This document shows positions 46,614-55,728 of a DNA stretch of 64,000 bases, piece by piece. Each line of letters opens with the position of its first letter. Within the stretch, counting starts at the first letter, position 1. The notes under the pieces were generated by a model that saw only the letters and a list, made by a program, of their open reading frames with translations, was not told the DNA's origin and ran no database searches. The translations under genes and the position numbers were made by a program. This DNA comes from Paenibacillus sp. URB8-2 (GTDB lineage Bacteria; Bacillota; Bacilli; Paenibacillales; Paenibacillaceae): positions 3,348,001 to 3,412,000 of the forward strand of contig NZ_AP023239.1 of NCBI RefSeq assembly GCF_013393385.1, given 5' to 3'.

Positions 46614-46919
46614 TTAAAGCGACACATCAAAACGGCGTCCCTTATACGGGTGCTCCGCATTGTGTTCTTTGCTTTTCTTTTGTTCCTGTGAACGGCCGTT
46701 GCTGGAAGAGCCTCCTCGGCGGCCATCCTCCCTTACGGCGGACTTTGACGACTCGTCGATCTCCGCACTGCGCTGGGCCTGCTCACGCGAATCTTTGATA
46801 TTCTCCCCGGCCAACACTTGCTGATTCAGTGCTGACCGGTGCTGAAGTTCTTGCTGCAGCTTGCCGGCTTCTGTTGTACGGGGCAATGCTATTTGCAGTT
46901 CCACTGGCTTCAGGCTCAC
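46614..46919 (-). CDS. Short uncharacterised protein of the fla/che operon
   Basis: A 101-aa, hydrophilic, Gln/Glu/Arg-rich protein (KPVELQIALPRTTEAGKLQQ, then SALNQQVLAGENIKDSREQA) with no membrane segment. It starts with GTG at 46919 after AAGAAGGGG and lies between fapA and the SwrB-like gene. I do not recognise a family with known function. The C-terminal half (SSSNGRSQEQKKSKEH) looks disordered. Tight packing in the operon supports it as a real gene. Confidence 0.65.
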   Translation of the reverse strand: MSLKPVELQIALPRTTEAGKLQQELQHRSALNQQVLAGENIKDSREQAQRSAEIDESSKSAVREDGRRGGSSSNGRSQEQKKSKEHNAEHPYKGRRFDVSL

Positions 46920-46974
46920 GGCAATCCCCTTCTTCGAGGCAATATTGTCCGGCGGCGAAAGCTATTCCACCGGT

Positions 46975-48381
46975 TCAGACGTTGGGCATTATAGATATCT
47001 CGCCTTCCGAATAGTAGTACGTAATCCGCTCCGCCATATCCTTGACGAATTTGGTATATCTGCCGATGACAATTTTGGAACCCCCGTAAATGGTCTTGAC
47101 AACCGTGACCTTGGCCCTGTCTGTATCCTCCAGCATTTTTTCAATTTCAAGAATCCGCTCTTTGATGTGGGCTTCTTCCCTTTGCTGGGAGTGCTTCGTG
47201 GTATTGAGCTTGATTCGCAGAGCTACCTTGTCCGGAGACAGGGTGCCGCTAATCGCGAGCTGATCAAGCAAATGGAGCGCCTTCGTCGTTTTATCACCAG
47301 TTTCCATAAATTGGCGGAGCTGCTGCCTAAGCTCATTAAGTTCGTTTCTCAATTCGGGCAGTACCCCAACCTCGATTACTGTCGCCGTCGACATTGTATT
47401 CCCAATCGTGCGGGCCACTACCTTCTCCCCAGCCTGCACCGTTCCGCCAACGATTAAACCCTTGGTACCGTTGCAGAGCACGTTCCTGCCGGCGCGAACA
47501 TTGGAATGCATAATACTTTGCGAGACAATGACATCCTCGGAAGCCGTAATGTTTCCATCCTGAATAAAGGACACCTTCACATTGGCTCCGGCGCTGACAA
47601 GCCCCTTGTTGTAGCCAATAATGCCGCCGGTAATTTCAATGGAACCTCCAGCGACCAGTTCCGCACCTTCCACACCGCCAACCACCCGGATATCTCCTGC
47701 GGATTTCACCGAAAATCCGGTGAGTACATTGCCGCGGATAACAACGGTGCCGACAAAATCAATATTACCGGTGTTGTAATCGACGTCGCCATTCACTTCA
47801 TAAACCGGAAAGACATTGATTTTTCCTTTGTCCGTCAGGGACACCAAGCCGTCGATCGCGGCATACATTGAGGTTTGCTCTTTATCTAACAAGACGTTCT
47901 TACCGACTTTAAAGCGGGCGTTTTTCCCCATCTTGCAGGGGATTGGATCGCCGGTGACGGCCATGCCCAGTTGTCCCGTTTCAGGGGGAATCAACGTCGC
48001 GATCAATTCACCCTTGCGGACATTGCTCAACCGGACCAGTTCCTTGTAATCGACCTTGCCGTCGTCTTTTTCCAAGGGGCGGCGGTCATCGTCATCCATC
48101 CTAACACTTAACTCCACGCGCCCGTCTAAACCGTGGACAGGAGCTTTCCCCGAAGCTATTGCAACCTTGCCGGAACGGTACTCCTCCGGATGGTTTGCGA
48201 TACGAGTAACGACATCCCACTGTACGCCATAGCGGACATTGTTTTTTTGTAAAAAAGCGCCTAACTCATCGACCCCACAAGCAAATTCTTCATCCCGCCG
48301 ATAGAACTCCAGGTAAGCGACTTCCTTATTATCTGAAAAGCTGATACTCAAGTAATCGCTCAGTGCAGAGTGGACGACCAT
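46975..48381 (-). CDS. fapA: FapA/DUF342 polymer-forming protein
   Basis: A 468-aa DUF342 (flagellar assembly protein A) family protein. After an N-terminal mixed region comes a long run of hexapeptide-like beta repeats: GDVDYNTGNIDFVGTVVIRG, GDIRVVGGVEGAELVAGGSI and further units to about residue 330. A coiled coil (about 340-430, LPELRNELNELRQQLRQFME) and a short C-terminal beta segment end it. The likely role is a scaffold or adaptor linked to flagellar or surface assembly. It follows sigD by 27 bp. Confidence 0.85.
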   Translation of the reverse strand: MVVHSALSDYLSISFSDNKEVAYLEFYRRDEEFACGVDELGAFLQKNNVRYGVQWDVVTRIANHPEEYRSGKVAIASGKAPVHGLDGRVELSVRMDDDDRRPLEKDDGKVDYKELVRLSNVRKGELIATLIPPETGQLGMAVTGDPIPCKMGKNARFKVGKNVLLDKEQTSMYAAIDGLVSLTDKGKINVFPVYEVNGDVDYNTGNIDFVGTVVIRGNVLTGFSVKSAGDIRVVGGVEGAELVAGGSIEITGGIIGYNKGLVSAGANVKVSFIQDGNITASEDVIVSQSIMHSNVRAGRNVLCNGTKGLIVGGTVQAGEKVVARTIGNTMSTATVIEVGVLPELRNELNELRQQLRQFMETGDKTTKALHLLDQLAISGTLSPDKVALRIKLNTTKHSQQREEAHIKERILEIEKMLEDTDRAKVTVVKTIYGGSKIVIGRYTKFVKDMAERITYYYSEGEISIMPNV

Positions 48382-48408
48382 TGTCTCCCTCCTTGTTGCC
48401 GATTCCGG

Positions 48409-49197
48409 CTAATCATTTTGCATCAGAAGATCCCGATTCTTCTCTAGTGTCCCCCGCAGCCTCAGTATCGCCTTGGAATGCAGCTGCGATATACGGGAAG
48501 GGGACAACGACATAACCTCTGCAATTTCACTCAAAGATAAATCTTCATAATATAAAAGGGACACAACGGTCCGTTCTTTCACTGTTAGTTTCTCGATGCC
48601 CTTGGTAAGCGTTTCACGAAGATAGAACTCATTCACTTTACGGTCCGGGTTCTTGGCTTTGTCGTCCACCAGTACGGACATTCGAGTCTCAGAATCTTCT
48701 TCCCGGATCGGATCCTCCAAAGAACACAGCGTCATTACCGCCACATCCTGCAGCATGCCTTGAAACTCCCGCTCGGTTATATTTAAATAGCTGCTCATTT
48801 CTTCGTCGCTGACCGATCTTAAATACTTTTGTTCCAGTTGCTGGTAGGCATCCTCAATTTTCTTCGCCTTTTCACGGACCGAGCGGGGAACCCAATCGCC
48901 TTGGCGGAGAGAATCAAGAATGGCTCCACGGACTCGCCAGGAGGCGTAAGTTTGAAATTGCAATCCCCGTTTATAGTCAAACTTCTCAACCGCATCGATT
49001 AGTCCCATAACCCCATTGCTCGCCAAATCTTCCTTCGAGACATTTTTGGGCAGACCCACAGCCAAACGGCCGGAGACATAATCCACTATGGGCAGATATT
49101 TCTCGATCAGCCTTTTTTTGGCTTCCGGGTCTCCCTGTTCTTTCCACTGTTCCCAGAGTCCCTGATGATCCAAATGAGAAGCTTTATGCTCGTTCAA
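48409..49197 (-). CDS. sigD: RNA polymerase sigma factor SigD (FliA type)
   Basis: Sigma-28-type factor directing flagellin, motor and autolysin genes. 262 aa. Region 2 has YLPIVDYVSGRLAVGLPKNV, DLASNGVMGLIDAVEKFD and the FQTYASWRVRGAILDSLRQGD block; region 4 ends SEIAEVMSLSPSRISQLHSK, the -35-binding helix-turn-helix. It occupies its standard position near the end of the fla/che operon. Confidence 0.96.
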   Translation of the reverse strand: MNEHKASHLDHQGLWEQWKEQGDPEAKKRLIEKYLPIVDYVSGRLAVGLPKNVSKEDLASNGVMGLIDAVEKFDYKRGLQFQTYASWRVRGAILDSLRQGDWVPRSVREKAKKIEDAYQQLEQKYLRSVSDEEMSSYLNITEREFQGMLQDVAVMTLCSLEDPIREEDSETRMSVLVDDKAKNPDRKVNEFYLRETLTKGIEKLTVKERTVVSLLYYEDLSLSEIAEVMSLSPSRISQLHSKAILRLRGTLEKNRDLLMQND

Positions 49198-49282
49198 CGG
49201 CTTTCACCCCTCCCAAAGTGTAATCGGCGAGTATACGGGCCGGGTTCATCGAATTCCACAGATCATTTCCCATTTCACTCGC

Positions 49283-49696
49283 TTATTCTTTTTTTAGGTG
49301 ACGAACGGCCTTGGCCAATTCTTCAGGATCTTTCATCGAGACCAATTGGGGAGGCTGAAGAGGTTTGAATTCTTCATTTCCTTGGTTCCCTTGTCCGGCC
49401 TTTGGTTTGAGCAAATCCTTCAATTCCTCATCCTCGTCCGGAGTCGAAATATCCAGCCTGGCGCCCAACGTCTCCTTGTTATCATCCGAAACGTCGTCCG
49501 GCCTGTCGGAATTTGCGGTTTGCTTAACAATAAGACCCAATACCCATCTAAGGGCAAAAGCAAGCACAAACCAGAGAATAAATCCGGTCAATCCGCGGAA
49601 AAGGCTGGTAAGCGGCAGATTGTTCCGCATTGAAAACAAAAAGGTAAAGACAAAGCCGACCAGACCGCAAATCAAGTTTATCAAAATGGTTCCGAT
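49283..49696 (-). CDS. Small membrane protein between cheD and sigD
   Basis: About 137 aa. Two or more hydrophobic helices occupy residues 1-60 (IGTILINLICGLVGFVFTFL; then FILWFVLAFALRWVLGLI), followed by an acidic cytosolic tail (DDVSDDNKETLGARLDIS) ending in PPQLVSMKDPEELAKAVRHL. No known domain is recognised. The start at 49696 lies 4 bp after the cheD stop with AAGGAATT ahead; the open frame reaches 11 codons further up. A role in flagellar assembly is suggested only by position. Confidence 0.75.
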   Translation of the reverse strand: MGTILINLICGLVGFVFTFLFSMRNNLPLTSLFRGLTGFILWFVLAFALRWVLGLIVKQTANSDRPDDVSDDNKETLGARLDISTPDEDEELKDLLKPKAGQGNQGNEEFKPLQPPQLVSMKDPEELAKAVRHLKKE

Positions 49697-49700
49697 CATA

Positions 49701-50198
49701 TTATAATTCCTTGACGCCTTTTTGCACACTGCGGATGTTCAGCAACCCGGTGCTGCATGCGATCTCGATCGTGCGCCCGTAACTGCCTCCCGTATCTTCG
49801 GCCACCAGCGGAATGCTCAATTTCTCCAAAGCCAGCTTGCAGGATTCCACATTCCGCGGACCAATTCTCATCGTATCGTTTCCGCCGGCAAAAGCAAACA
49901 TCTGGGAGCCGCCAGCCATTTTTGCGATAATCCGGCTGCGTATGGCTCCGAGCTCCAGCAGACGGGATAGAAGCTCGGGAATTGCCGTATCCGCGAATTT
50001 GGCGATGTTGAGCTTTCCCTCACGAGCGATTTCTGATGACGGCAGCATGACGTGAGCCATTCCCCCCAGCTTTTTGCCGGGATCGTACATCGTAAGGCCG
50101 ACGCATGAGCCAAGGCCCGTCGTACGGATCACATTGTTCTGGCTGCCTACATTGAGATCGGCCATTCCTACTTTTATTAAGCTCTGCTCCTCAATCAT
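49701..50198 (-). CDS. cheD: Chemoreceptor glutamine deamidase CheD
   Basis: Deamidates chemoreceptor Gln residues and stimulates CheC. About 165 aa. The catalytic Cys is in TTGLGSCVGLTMYD near residue 31, the His in GGMAHVMLPSS near 50. IRIGPRNVE-type sequence (MRIGPRNVESCK) follows. It overlaps the end of cheC; the start may be ATG at 50198 or TTG at 50204. The CheC-CheD pair marks the Bacillus-type adaptation pathway. Confidence 0.93.
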   Translation of the reverse strand: MIEEQSLIKVGMADLNVGSQNNVIRTTGLGSCVGLTMYDPGKKLGGMAHVMLPSSEIAREGKLNIAKFADTAIPELLSRLLELGAIRSRIIAKMAGGSQMFAFAGGNDTMRIGPRNVESCKLALEKLSIPLVAEDTGGSYGRTIEIACSTGLLNIRSVQKGVKEL

Positions 50199-50817
50199 CT
50201 TCAAAAGGCACTCCCAGGGATTTGAAAATCTTAGGGAAAGATTCCGGATCGGGAATCAGAAAGAACTGGCCTTCGATCTCATCCTTTCCTTCCAGGAAAG
50301 TTGTATCGATCAACAATGCGTCATCTCCCATCTGACCGAACTGAAGCAGGCCGTAACTTAAAATCGCTCCTGCCATATCCATCGCCAAAGCCGGTACCGT
50401 TGGATACATAGATAATGAGGTGAAATCAGCCAGAGACGAGAGATAGGAACCCGCCAAAATATTGCCGATCTCACTGAGTGCGGACATTTCCATTTCACTT
50501 AATTCTTCTACCGAGACTGTGGATATGCCCGCGACACGGCTCAGCAAACTGCGGGCCGCTTCCGGCGTCAGGATGAAAAAAAGATTCCCCGGCGCCTCGC
50601 CTTCAACACGTAGAAACACCGCGTAGACAAGCTCCTCGGCACCGCCCACTTTTTCCGCGATCTCCTCAAATCCGAGCAATTGGACTTTGGGAACGGCCAT
50701 GTCAATCGGTTTGTTCAGCAGCTGGGATAATGCGGTGGCAGCGTTCCCGGCTCCGATGTTTCCGACTTCCTTGAGCACATCCATTTTGAAATCCTTCTGA
50801 TGCTTAAACAGTTCCAC
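50191..50817 (-). CDS. cheC: CheY-P phosphatase CheC
   Basis: Dephosphorylates CheY-P and partners with CheD. 208 aa. Both E-x2-N active-site helices are present: LKEVGNIGAGNAATALSQLL near residue 15 and SALSEIGNILAGSYLSSL near 110, the two-site arrangement of CheC. It follows cheW by 4 bp. Confidence 0.94.
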   Translation of the reverse strand: MELFKHQKDFKMDVLKEVGNIGAGNAATALSQLLNKPIDMAVPKVQLLGFEEIAEKVGGAEELVYAVFLRVEGEAPGNLFFILTPEAARSLLSRVAGISTVSVEELSEMEMSALSEIGNILAGSYLSSLADFTSLSMYPTVPALAMDMAGAILSYGLLQFGQMGDDALLIDTTFLEGKDEIEGQFFLIPDPESFPKIFKSLGVPFEDD

Positions 50818-50821
50818 GGTG

Positions 50822-51283
50822 TTAGCCCTCTAAGCTTTCCAGCTGCACAATTTCACTCTTGTTGAGAACCTCTGACAAATTAAGCATGATCAGCAGACGG
50901 TCCTCTCCGATTTTGGCCACCCCGTCAAGATACTTGGCTTTAATACCCCCAACAACTTCGGGAGGAGTATCGATGGACTCTCTGTTCAAGTCAATAACAT
51001 CGTTGGCCGAATCCACAATAAAGCCAACCTCCATCTCATTAACGACAACGATAATGACGCGGGTCTGATCGGTATGCTCCGCTTCTTCCAGACCGAATCT
51101 TCCGCGAAGATCGATCACTGGAATAACGACGCCGCGCAGGTTGATAACGCCCTTGATAAAAGCGTACGTCTTCGGCACCCGCGTAATGGGCATCAGACGT
51201 TCGATCGTTTGGACTTTATCCACTTCGATGCCGTATTCTTCGGTACCCAATTTAAAGACAATTACTTTAATATCTTCCGCCAT
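50822..51283 (-). CDS. cheW: Chemotaxis coupling protein CheW
   Basis: Couples receptors to CheA. 153 aa, single CheW domain: VFKLGTEEYGIEVDKVQTIE, then GVINLRGVVIPVIDLRGRFG and the C-terminal KYLDGVAKIGEDRLLIMLNL. It follows cheA by 27 bp. Confidence 0.96.
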   Translation of the reverse strand: MAEDIKVIVFKLGTEEYGIEVDKVQTIERLMPITRVPKTYAFIKGVINLRGVVIPVIDLRGRFGLEEAEHTDQTRVIIVVVNEMEVGFIVDSANDVIDLNRESIDTPPEVVGGIKAKYLDGVAKIGEDRLLIMLNLSEVLNKSEIVQLESLEG

Positions 51284-51310
51284 GGATTAAACCTCCCTGT
51301 ATGGTTTCTC

Positions 51311-53371
51311 TTATTTGATAAATGCGTTGGGATCAATAATTAACGCCACTTGTCCGTCGCCAAGGATTGTGCCACCCGAAATTCCCTGGATTTCCGGCAA
51401 GTATTTGCCCAAATTTTTGATGACAATCTCGTTCTGGCCGATAAAATCCTGCACAGTGAGCGCAGCGAGCTTGTCTCCCTTGCGGATAACAACGATCTCC
51501 GTTTCTTCTTCTTCGCTCTCGTCGTAATCCGCCACATCGAAGATGGCCCCTAGGGATACGACCGGAATATGGGAGCCCCGGAATTCCACCATCTTAGCGC
51601 CGTGAACGCTTCGGATCTGCGAACGATTCACAATTCCGGTCTCCACTATGGAAGAAAGCGGAATCGCGTACTTCTCCGAGCCAAGTCGGATCAGCATAGC
51701 AGCGATAATGGACAGGGTGAGCGGAAGCTGCACCGAGAAATTCGTTCCTTTTCCGGGAGTGGAATAAATGGTGACATTGCCCCCGAGCGATGAGATCTTG
51801 GCTTTTACGACATCGAGTCCGACTCCCCTACCAGAGATATCAGAAATGACCTCAGCCGTGCTGAAACCCGCCGCGAACAGCAGTTGATGGGCTTCGTTGT
51901 CTGTCATCGCTGCCGCTTGCTCAGCGGTAACGATTCCTTTCTTTATCGCCGATTTCAGCACTTTCTCGCGGGAAATGCCGGCGCCGTCGTCCTGAATTTC
52001 AATGAAGACATGATTGCCACTGTGGAATGCCCGCAAATGGATGGTGCCGGTCTCCGATTTGCCAGCGGCGATCCGGTCGGATACCGATTCGACCCCATGG
52101 TCGAGCGCATTGCGGAGCAGATGGACGAGCGGATCGCCGATTTCATCGACGACAGTCCGGTCGAGCTCTGTTTCGGCGCCTGTAATAATAAGATCCACCT
52201 TTTTGTCGAGCGACTTGGCCAAATCGCGAATCATACGCGGGAATCGGTTGAACACCGTATCTACCGGCACCATACGCAGCTTCATGACGATGTCCTGCAG
52301 GTCCCCGCTGACGCGGCTCATATGCTCGACTGTCTCGGTCAACTCGGTGCTCTGTATATCCGAAGCGAGCTGCTCCAGCCTCACACGGTCAATCAAGAGC
52401 TCACTGAGCAGGTTCATCAGCACATCCAAACGGTCGATGTCGACGCGTATTGTGCGCGAAGGAGCGCCGCCGCTTTTGGCGGGAGCTTTCTTGGCTTCCT
52501 CCTTAGGGGCGGCTGCCGGCGTCGCTTGGGGAGCCGGAGTATCCCCCCGCTTCGGCTCGGTGGCCGGAGCCTCAGCCGTGGCGGCGACCGCCGCCTGTCC
52601 AAGCTGACTCAGCGACTCCACATCAAGCGCAAGCGACGTTACTTTGTCGATCTCGGAGACGCCCATAATCAGAGCCTGCATTTCCTCCGCTGTCTTCTGG
52701 GTTATGTAGTAAAGCGAAAAGCTGTAATCGAATTTCTCCTGCTCGATATCCTGAACCGGCGGGAAGGTTTTCACGACTTCGCCGTAGCGCTCCAGCAGTT
52801 CAAAGACCATATAAGCTCTGACTGCGCGGAGTTGACAATCCTTGCGGAGCGAAACTTCGATGAACAGCACCTGGTTCCCTTCCTGAATCGATTGTTCAAG
52901 AACCGAAAATTGGAATTGATCGAGCAGTGCGGGCGTTTCCGCTTCTATTGGAGCGGCTGCTGACGGCGCGTCTCCTGCTGCAGAAGGCACTTCGCCGCGA
53001 ACGATAGCCTGAAGGGAGGCTACGATGGAAGAAACGTCCGCCTTGCCTTCGCCACCGGCAGTTATGTCCTGAACCATGGCTTCAAGCGCGTCAAGGCTCT
53101 TGAACAGAGTATCAAAAATAAATTCCTGCATAACCAGCTTACCGTTGCGCACCAGATCAAGCACGTTCTCCATTTGGTGCGTCAAAGAAGCCAGATCTTC
53201 AAACCCCATTGTCGCCGCCATGCCTTTTAAAGTATGCGCGGAGCGGAAGATCACCTGCACGATGCTAAGATCGTCCGGACTTGCCTCCAGCCCCATCATA
53301 TTTTCGTTCAAAGACTGCAGATGATCGTTCGACTCATCAATAAACATGGATAAATACTGATTCATGTCCAT
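51311..53371 (-). CDS. cheA: Chemotaxis histidine kinase CheA
   Basis: About 686 aa. The P1 phosphotransfer domain has the phospho-His at residue 46 (FRSAHTLKGMAATMG). A P2 domain lies near 150-260, followed by a Pro/Ala-rich linker. The dimerisation domain begins RTIRVDIDRLDVLMNLLSEL; the ATPase domain carries HLLRNALDHGVE near 420, DDGAGI and GRGVGLDVV. A C-terminal CheW-like domain ends the protein. The start is ATG at 53371 (MDMNQYL), with AGGTG seven bases ahead; the frame opens seven codons earlier. Confidence 0.96.
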   Translation of the reverse strand: MDMNQYLSMFIDESNDHLQSLNENMMGLEASPDDLSIVQVIFRSAHTLKGMAATMGFEDLASLTHQMENVLDLVRNGKLVMQEFIFDTLFKSLDALEAMVQDITAGGEGKADVSSIVASLQAIVRGEVPSAAGDAPSAAAPIEAETPALLDQFQFSVLEQSIQEGNQVLFIEVSLRKDCQLRAVRAYMVFELLERYGEVVKTFPPVQDIEQEKFDYSFSLYYITQKTAEEMQALIMGVSEIDKVTSLALDVESLSQLGQAAVAATAEAPATEPKRGDTPAPQATPAAAPKEEAKKAPAKSGGAPSRTIRVDIDRLDVLMNLLSELLIDRVRLEQLASDIQSTELTETVEHMSRVSGDLQDIVMKLRMVPVDTVFNRFPRMIRDLAKSLDKKVDLIITGAETELDRTVVDEIGDPLVHLLRNALDHGVESVSDRIAAGKSETGTIHLRAFHSGNHVFIEIQDDGAGISREKVLKSAIKKGIVTAEQAAAMTDNEAHQLLFAAGFSTAEVISDISGRGVGLDVVKAKISSLGGNVTIYSTPGKGTNFSVQLPLTLSIIAAMLIRLGSEKYAIPLSSIVETGIVNRSQIRSVHGAKMVEFRGSHIPVVSLGAIFDVADYDESEEEETEIVVIRKGDKLAALTVQDFIGQNEIVIKNLGKYLPEIQGISGGTILGDGQVALIIDPNAFIK

Positions 53372-53404
53372 GCCTAGACACCTACCCTTCACGTTCGCTT
53401 TTCG

Positions 53405-54808
53405 TTATTTAACGACCTGAACCAGCCTTGGAGCAATGTCTTGCAACGGTAAAATATAACTGACGCACTGCAGTTCAACCGCAGAACGCGGCATTCCGTA
53501 AACGACGCAAGTTTCCTCGCTCTCGGCAAAAGTCGACCTGACGCCGGCGTCGTATAATGACTTCATCATCTTGGCGCCATCGCTTCCCATCCCAGTCATG
53601 ATAACCGCATGGCGCTCCAGGGAATCGAGCGGCAGCAGGGATTCGAACAGCGTGTCCACCGATGGCCGATGCCCGTTCCGGGCTTCCTCCTTCGTCAAGC
53701 TGATGGCAAACTGACCGCTTGCTGTCTCCGTCACCTTCATGTGATAGCCTCCCGGCGCGATATATGCCGCTCCCTTCCTCAGAATCATTCCTTGCTCTGC
53801 CTCCACGACATCCAGCGGGCTGAATGTATTCAACCTCTGGGCAAGCGATTTGGTAAAATTGGGGGGCATATGCTGAACAATAACGATCGGTGCGGGAAAA
53901 TCGGCTGGAATCTTCTCCAAAAAAGCCTTCAGCGCACGGGGTCCGCCCGTTGAACATCCGACGGCCACAAGCTTATCCAGACCTTTCACGCCCGATTTTC
54001 GTTCTCTGCCGGTTACTGAAGGAGTGCCCGGGACCCCTCCATTGGCTGCTGCCCTCTTAGGTCTGGAAGCATCAGGTGCACGGGTTTCCGCCTTTGGCTC
54101 CGAGGATGCCTTGGAAGGTCCGTCGGCCCGATTCGCCTCCGGCGGAATGACCTTGAATCGGTCCCCGCGCCGAGCAGGCTTATTCAAGCTCTTGATATCA
54201 ACCGGTTTTGCGGTATCCGACGTGACCGAAGCTTGGGAGATTCTCGTCTCCCGGTGGAGCAATCGGTTCGTTGTGCCCTCAAAGCCTTCGGCGGGCTTGT
54301 CCGCCGGCTTGGTAGGAGGCTGAGAAGGAGCAGACTCGGGCTTCGGTGGCACGGAAGGGGCTTCGGCGGCCAAAAGCGCAGAAGCGGACCTGGCCTCCCG
54401 GCGTTCGCGTTCCAGCATGGCTTCCTTCATTTGCTCCCTTAACGATTCCCCGACGCTGTTGATATCATGGGCGCTGGAAATCGAAGGTTTGCGGATAAAG
54501 TCAAAAGCTCCGCCTTCCAATGCCAATATCGTCTCTTTCATCCCTTCTTCATTAATGCCGGATAGCATAATGACGGGAAGAGGATGGTCAAGCATTATTC
54601 TTTTCAGTGCCTCCAAGCCGTTCATTTCCGGCATCTCCACGTCCATGGTGACAAGATCAGGCTGCAGCTCCTTTACCTTGTCAACCGCTTCCCGGCCGTT
54701 TACCGCCGTTGCCGTTACCTGGAACTCGGCATCCTTTTCAATTAAATCGGAAATGATTTTGCGCATAAATGCCGAATCATCCACAACCAAAACTTGATAT
54801 GGCTTCAT
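53405..54808 (-). CDS. cheB: Chemotaxis methylesterase/deamidase CheB
   Basis: A receptor-modifying response regulator of about 467 aa, longer than the 357 of B. subtilis. The receiver domain (1-120) has phospho-Asp at 56 (LVTMDVEMPEMNG). A low-complexity Pro/Ser/Ala linker of about 130 residues accounts for the extra length. The esterase domain has the nucleophile Ser in GCSTGGPRAL near 280, His in IVVQHMPPNFT and Asp in MTGMGSDGAKMM. The start at 54808 (MKPYQ) follows AGGTGG; an upstream in-frame start would overlap flhG. Confidence 0.94.
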   Translation of the reverse strand: MKPYQVLVVDDSAFMRKIISDLIEKDAEFQVTATAVNGREAVDKVKELQPDLVTMDVEMPEMNGLEALKRIMLDHPLPVIMLSGINEEGMKETILALEGGAFDFIRKPSISSAHDINSVGESLREQMKEAMLERERREARSASALLAAEAPSVPPKPESAPSQPPTKPADKPAEGFEGTTNRLLHRETRISQASVTSDTAKPVDIKSLNKPARRGDRFKVIPPEANRADGPSKASSEPKAETRAPDASRPKRAAANGGVPGTPSVTGRERKSGVKGLDKLVAVGCSTGGPRALKAFLEKIPADFPAPIVIVQHMPPNFTKSLAQRLNTFSPLDVVEAEQGMILRKGAAYIAPGGYHMKVTETASGQFAISLTKEEARNGHRPSVDTLFESLLPLDSLERHAVIMTGMGSDGAKMMKSLYDAGVRSTFAESEETCVVYGMPRSAVELQCVSYILPLQDIAPRLVQVVK

Positions 54809-54846
54809 GTCATTTCCACCTTTGTCCCTCGAATTCAGAACATTTC

Positions 54847-55728
54847 TTATTTTCGGCGAAGCCACTTACTGATAAAGCCCTTTATTCCTTGAGGTCCCGC
54901 CATGGCAGGAGGCCGGTCGGATCTCAAATATTGCAGCGTCAGTCTATGTATATCCTTCGCAGCGGTGCTGTTCGGGTACGCCATCGAGAAAGGGACCTGG
55001 CGCTTTACGGCTTGAACCACATGGGTATCGCTAGTTATATATCCCAGGAACGGGATATCCAACTGTAGGAAACGCTGGGCGGCCATCCGGATTTTGTCGC
55101 TTGTCGCATTTGCTTCCCTGAAGTCAAAAGCTTGATTGACAATCAGTTTGAATGAGACATGCGGATGGCTCTTGTGCACCACTTTCATCAATGCGTAGGC
55201 ATCGGTGATAGCTGTCGGCTCGGGCGTGGTGACAACAAGGCAATCGTCGGCGGAAGCGATGAATTTCATCGTTTCCTTGGACAGACCGGCACCGGTATCG
55301 AAGAGAATATAGTCCATATCATCGGCAATTGCGGCAATCTGGGAAGTGAAGTAATTCAGATCGCTTTCCGACAGCGAGAACAGCTCTTCCATTCCGGAAC
55401 CTCCGGCAATAAAAGGGAGACGGTTAGGGCCGATTTGAATAATCTGCTCGATTCCGGCTTCCCTGCCCAACAAATGATAAAGATTGTATGTTGGGGTAAC
55501 GCCCATCAGTACATCCAGATTCGCCATACCGATGTCGGCGTCGAACAGAAGCACTTTTTTCCCTAGACTCTTTAGAGTGAGCGCGAAGTTGAGAGTGAAA
55601 TTCGACTTGCCTACTCCGCCCTTTCCGCTGCAAACGGTGATAATTCGCGCCGAATGTTCTCCACCTTCGTCAAGCATTCGGTTCTGTCCGGCGACAAGCT
55701 GTCTTAACGATTGCGCTTGGTCCATCAT
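54847..55728 (-). CDS. flhG: FlhG (YlxH), MinD-like flagellar number/placement ATPase
   Basis: A MinD/ParA-family ATPase of 293 aa. The N-terminal activator helix is QAQSLRQLVAG, which can stimulate FlhF. The deviant Walker A reads CSGKGGVGKSNFTLNFA near residue 33; Walker B-type DADIGMANLDVL and DYILFDTGAGLS follow. Its ATG overlaps the flhF stop. Confidence 0.94.
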   Translation of the reverse strand: MMDQAQSLRQLVAGQNRMLDEGGEHSARIITVCSGKGGVGKSNFTLNFALTLKSLGKKVLLFDADIGMANLDVLMGVTPTYNLYHLLGREAGIEQIIQIGPNRLPFIAGGSGMEELFSLSESDLNYFTSQIAAIADDMDYILFDTGAGLSKETMKFIASADDCLVVTTPEPTAITDAYALMKVVHKSHPHVSFKLIVNQAFDFREANATSDKIRMAAQRFLQLDIPFLGYITSDTHVVQAVKRQVPFSMAYPNSTAAKDIHRLTLQYLRSDRPPAMAGPQGIKGFISKWLRRK

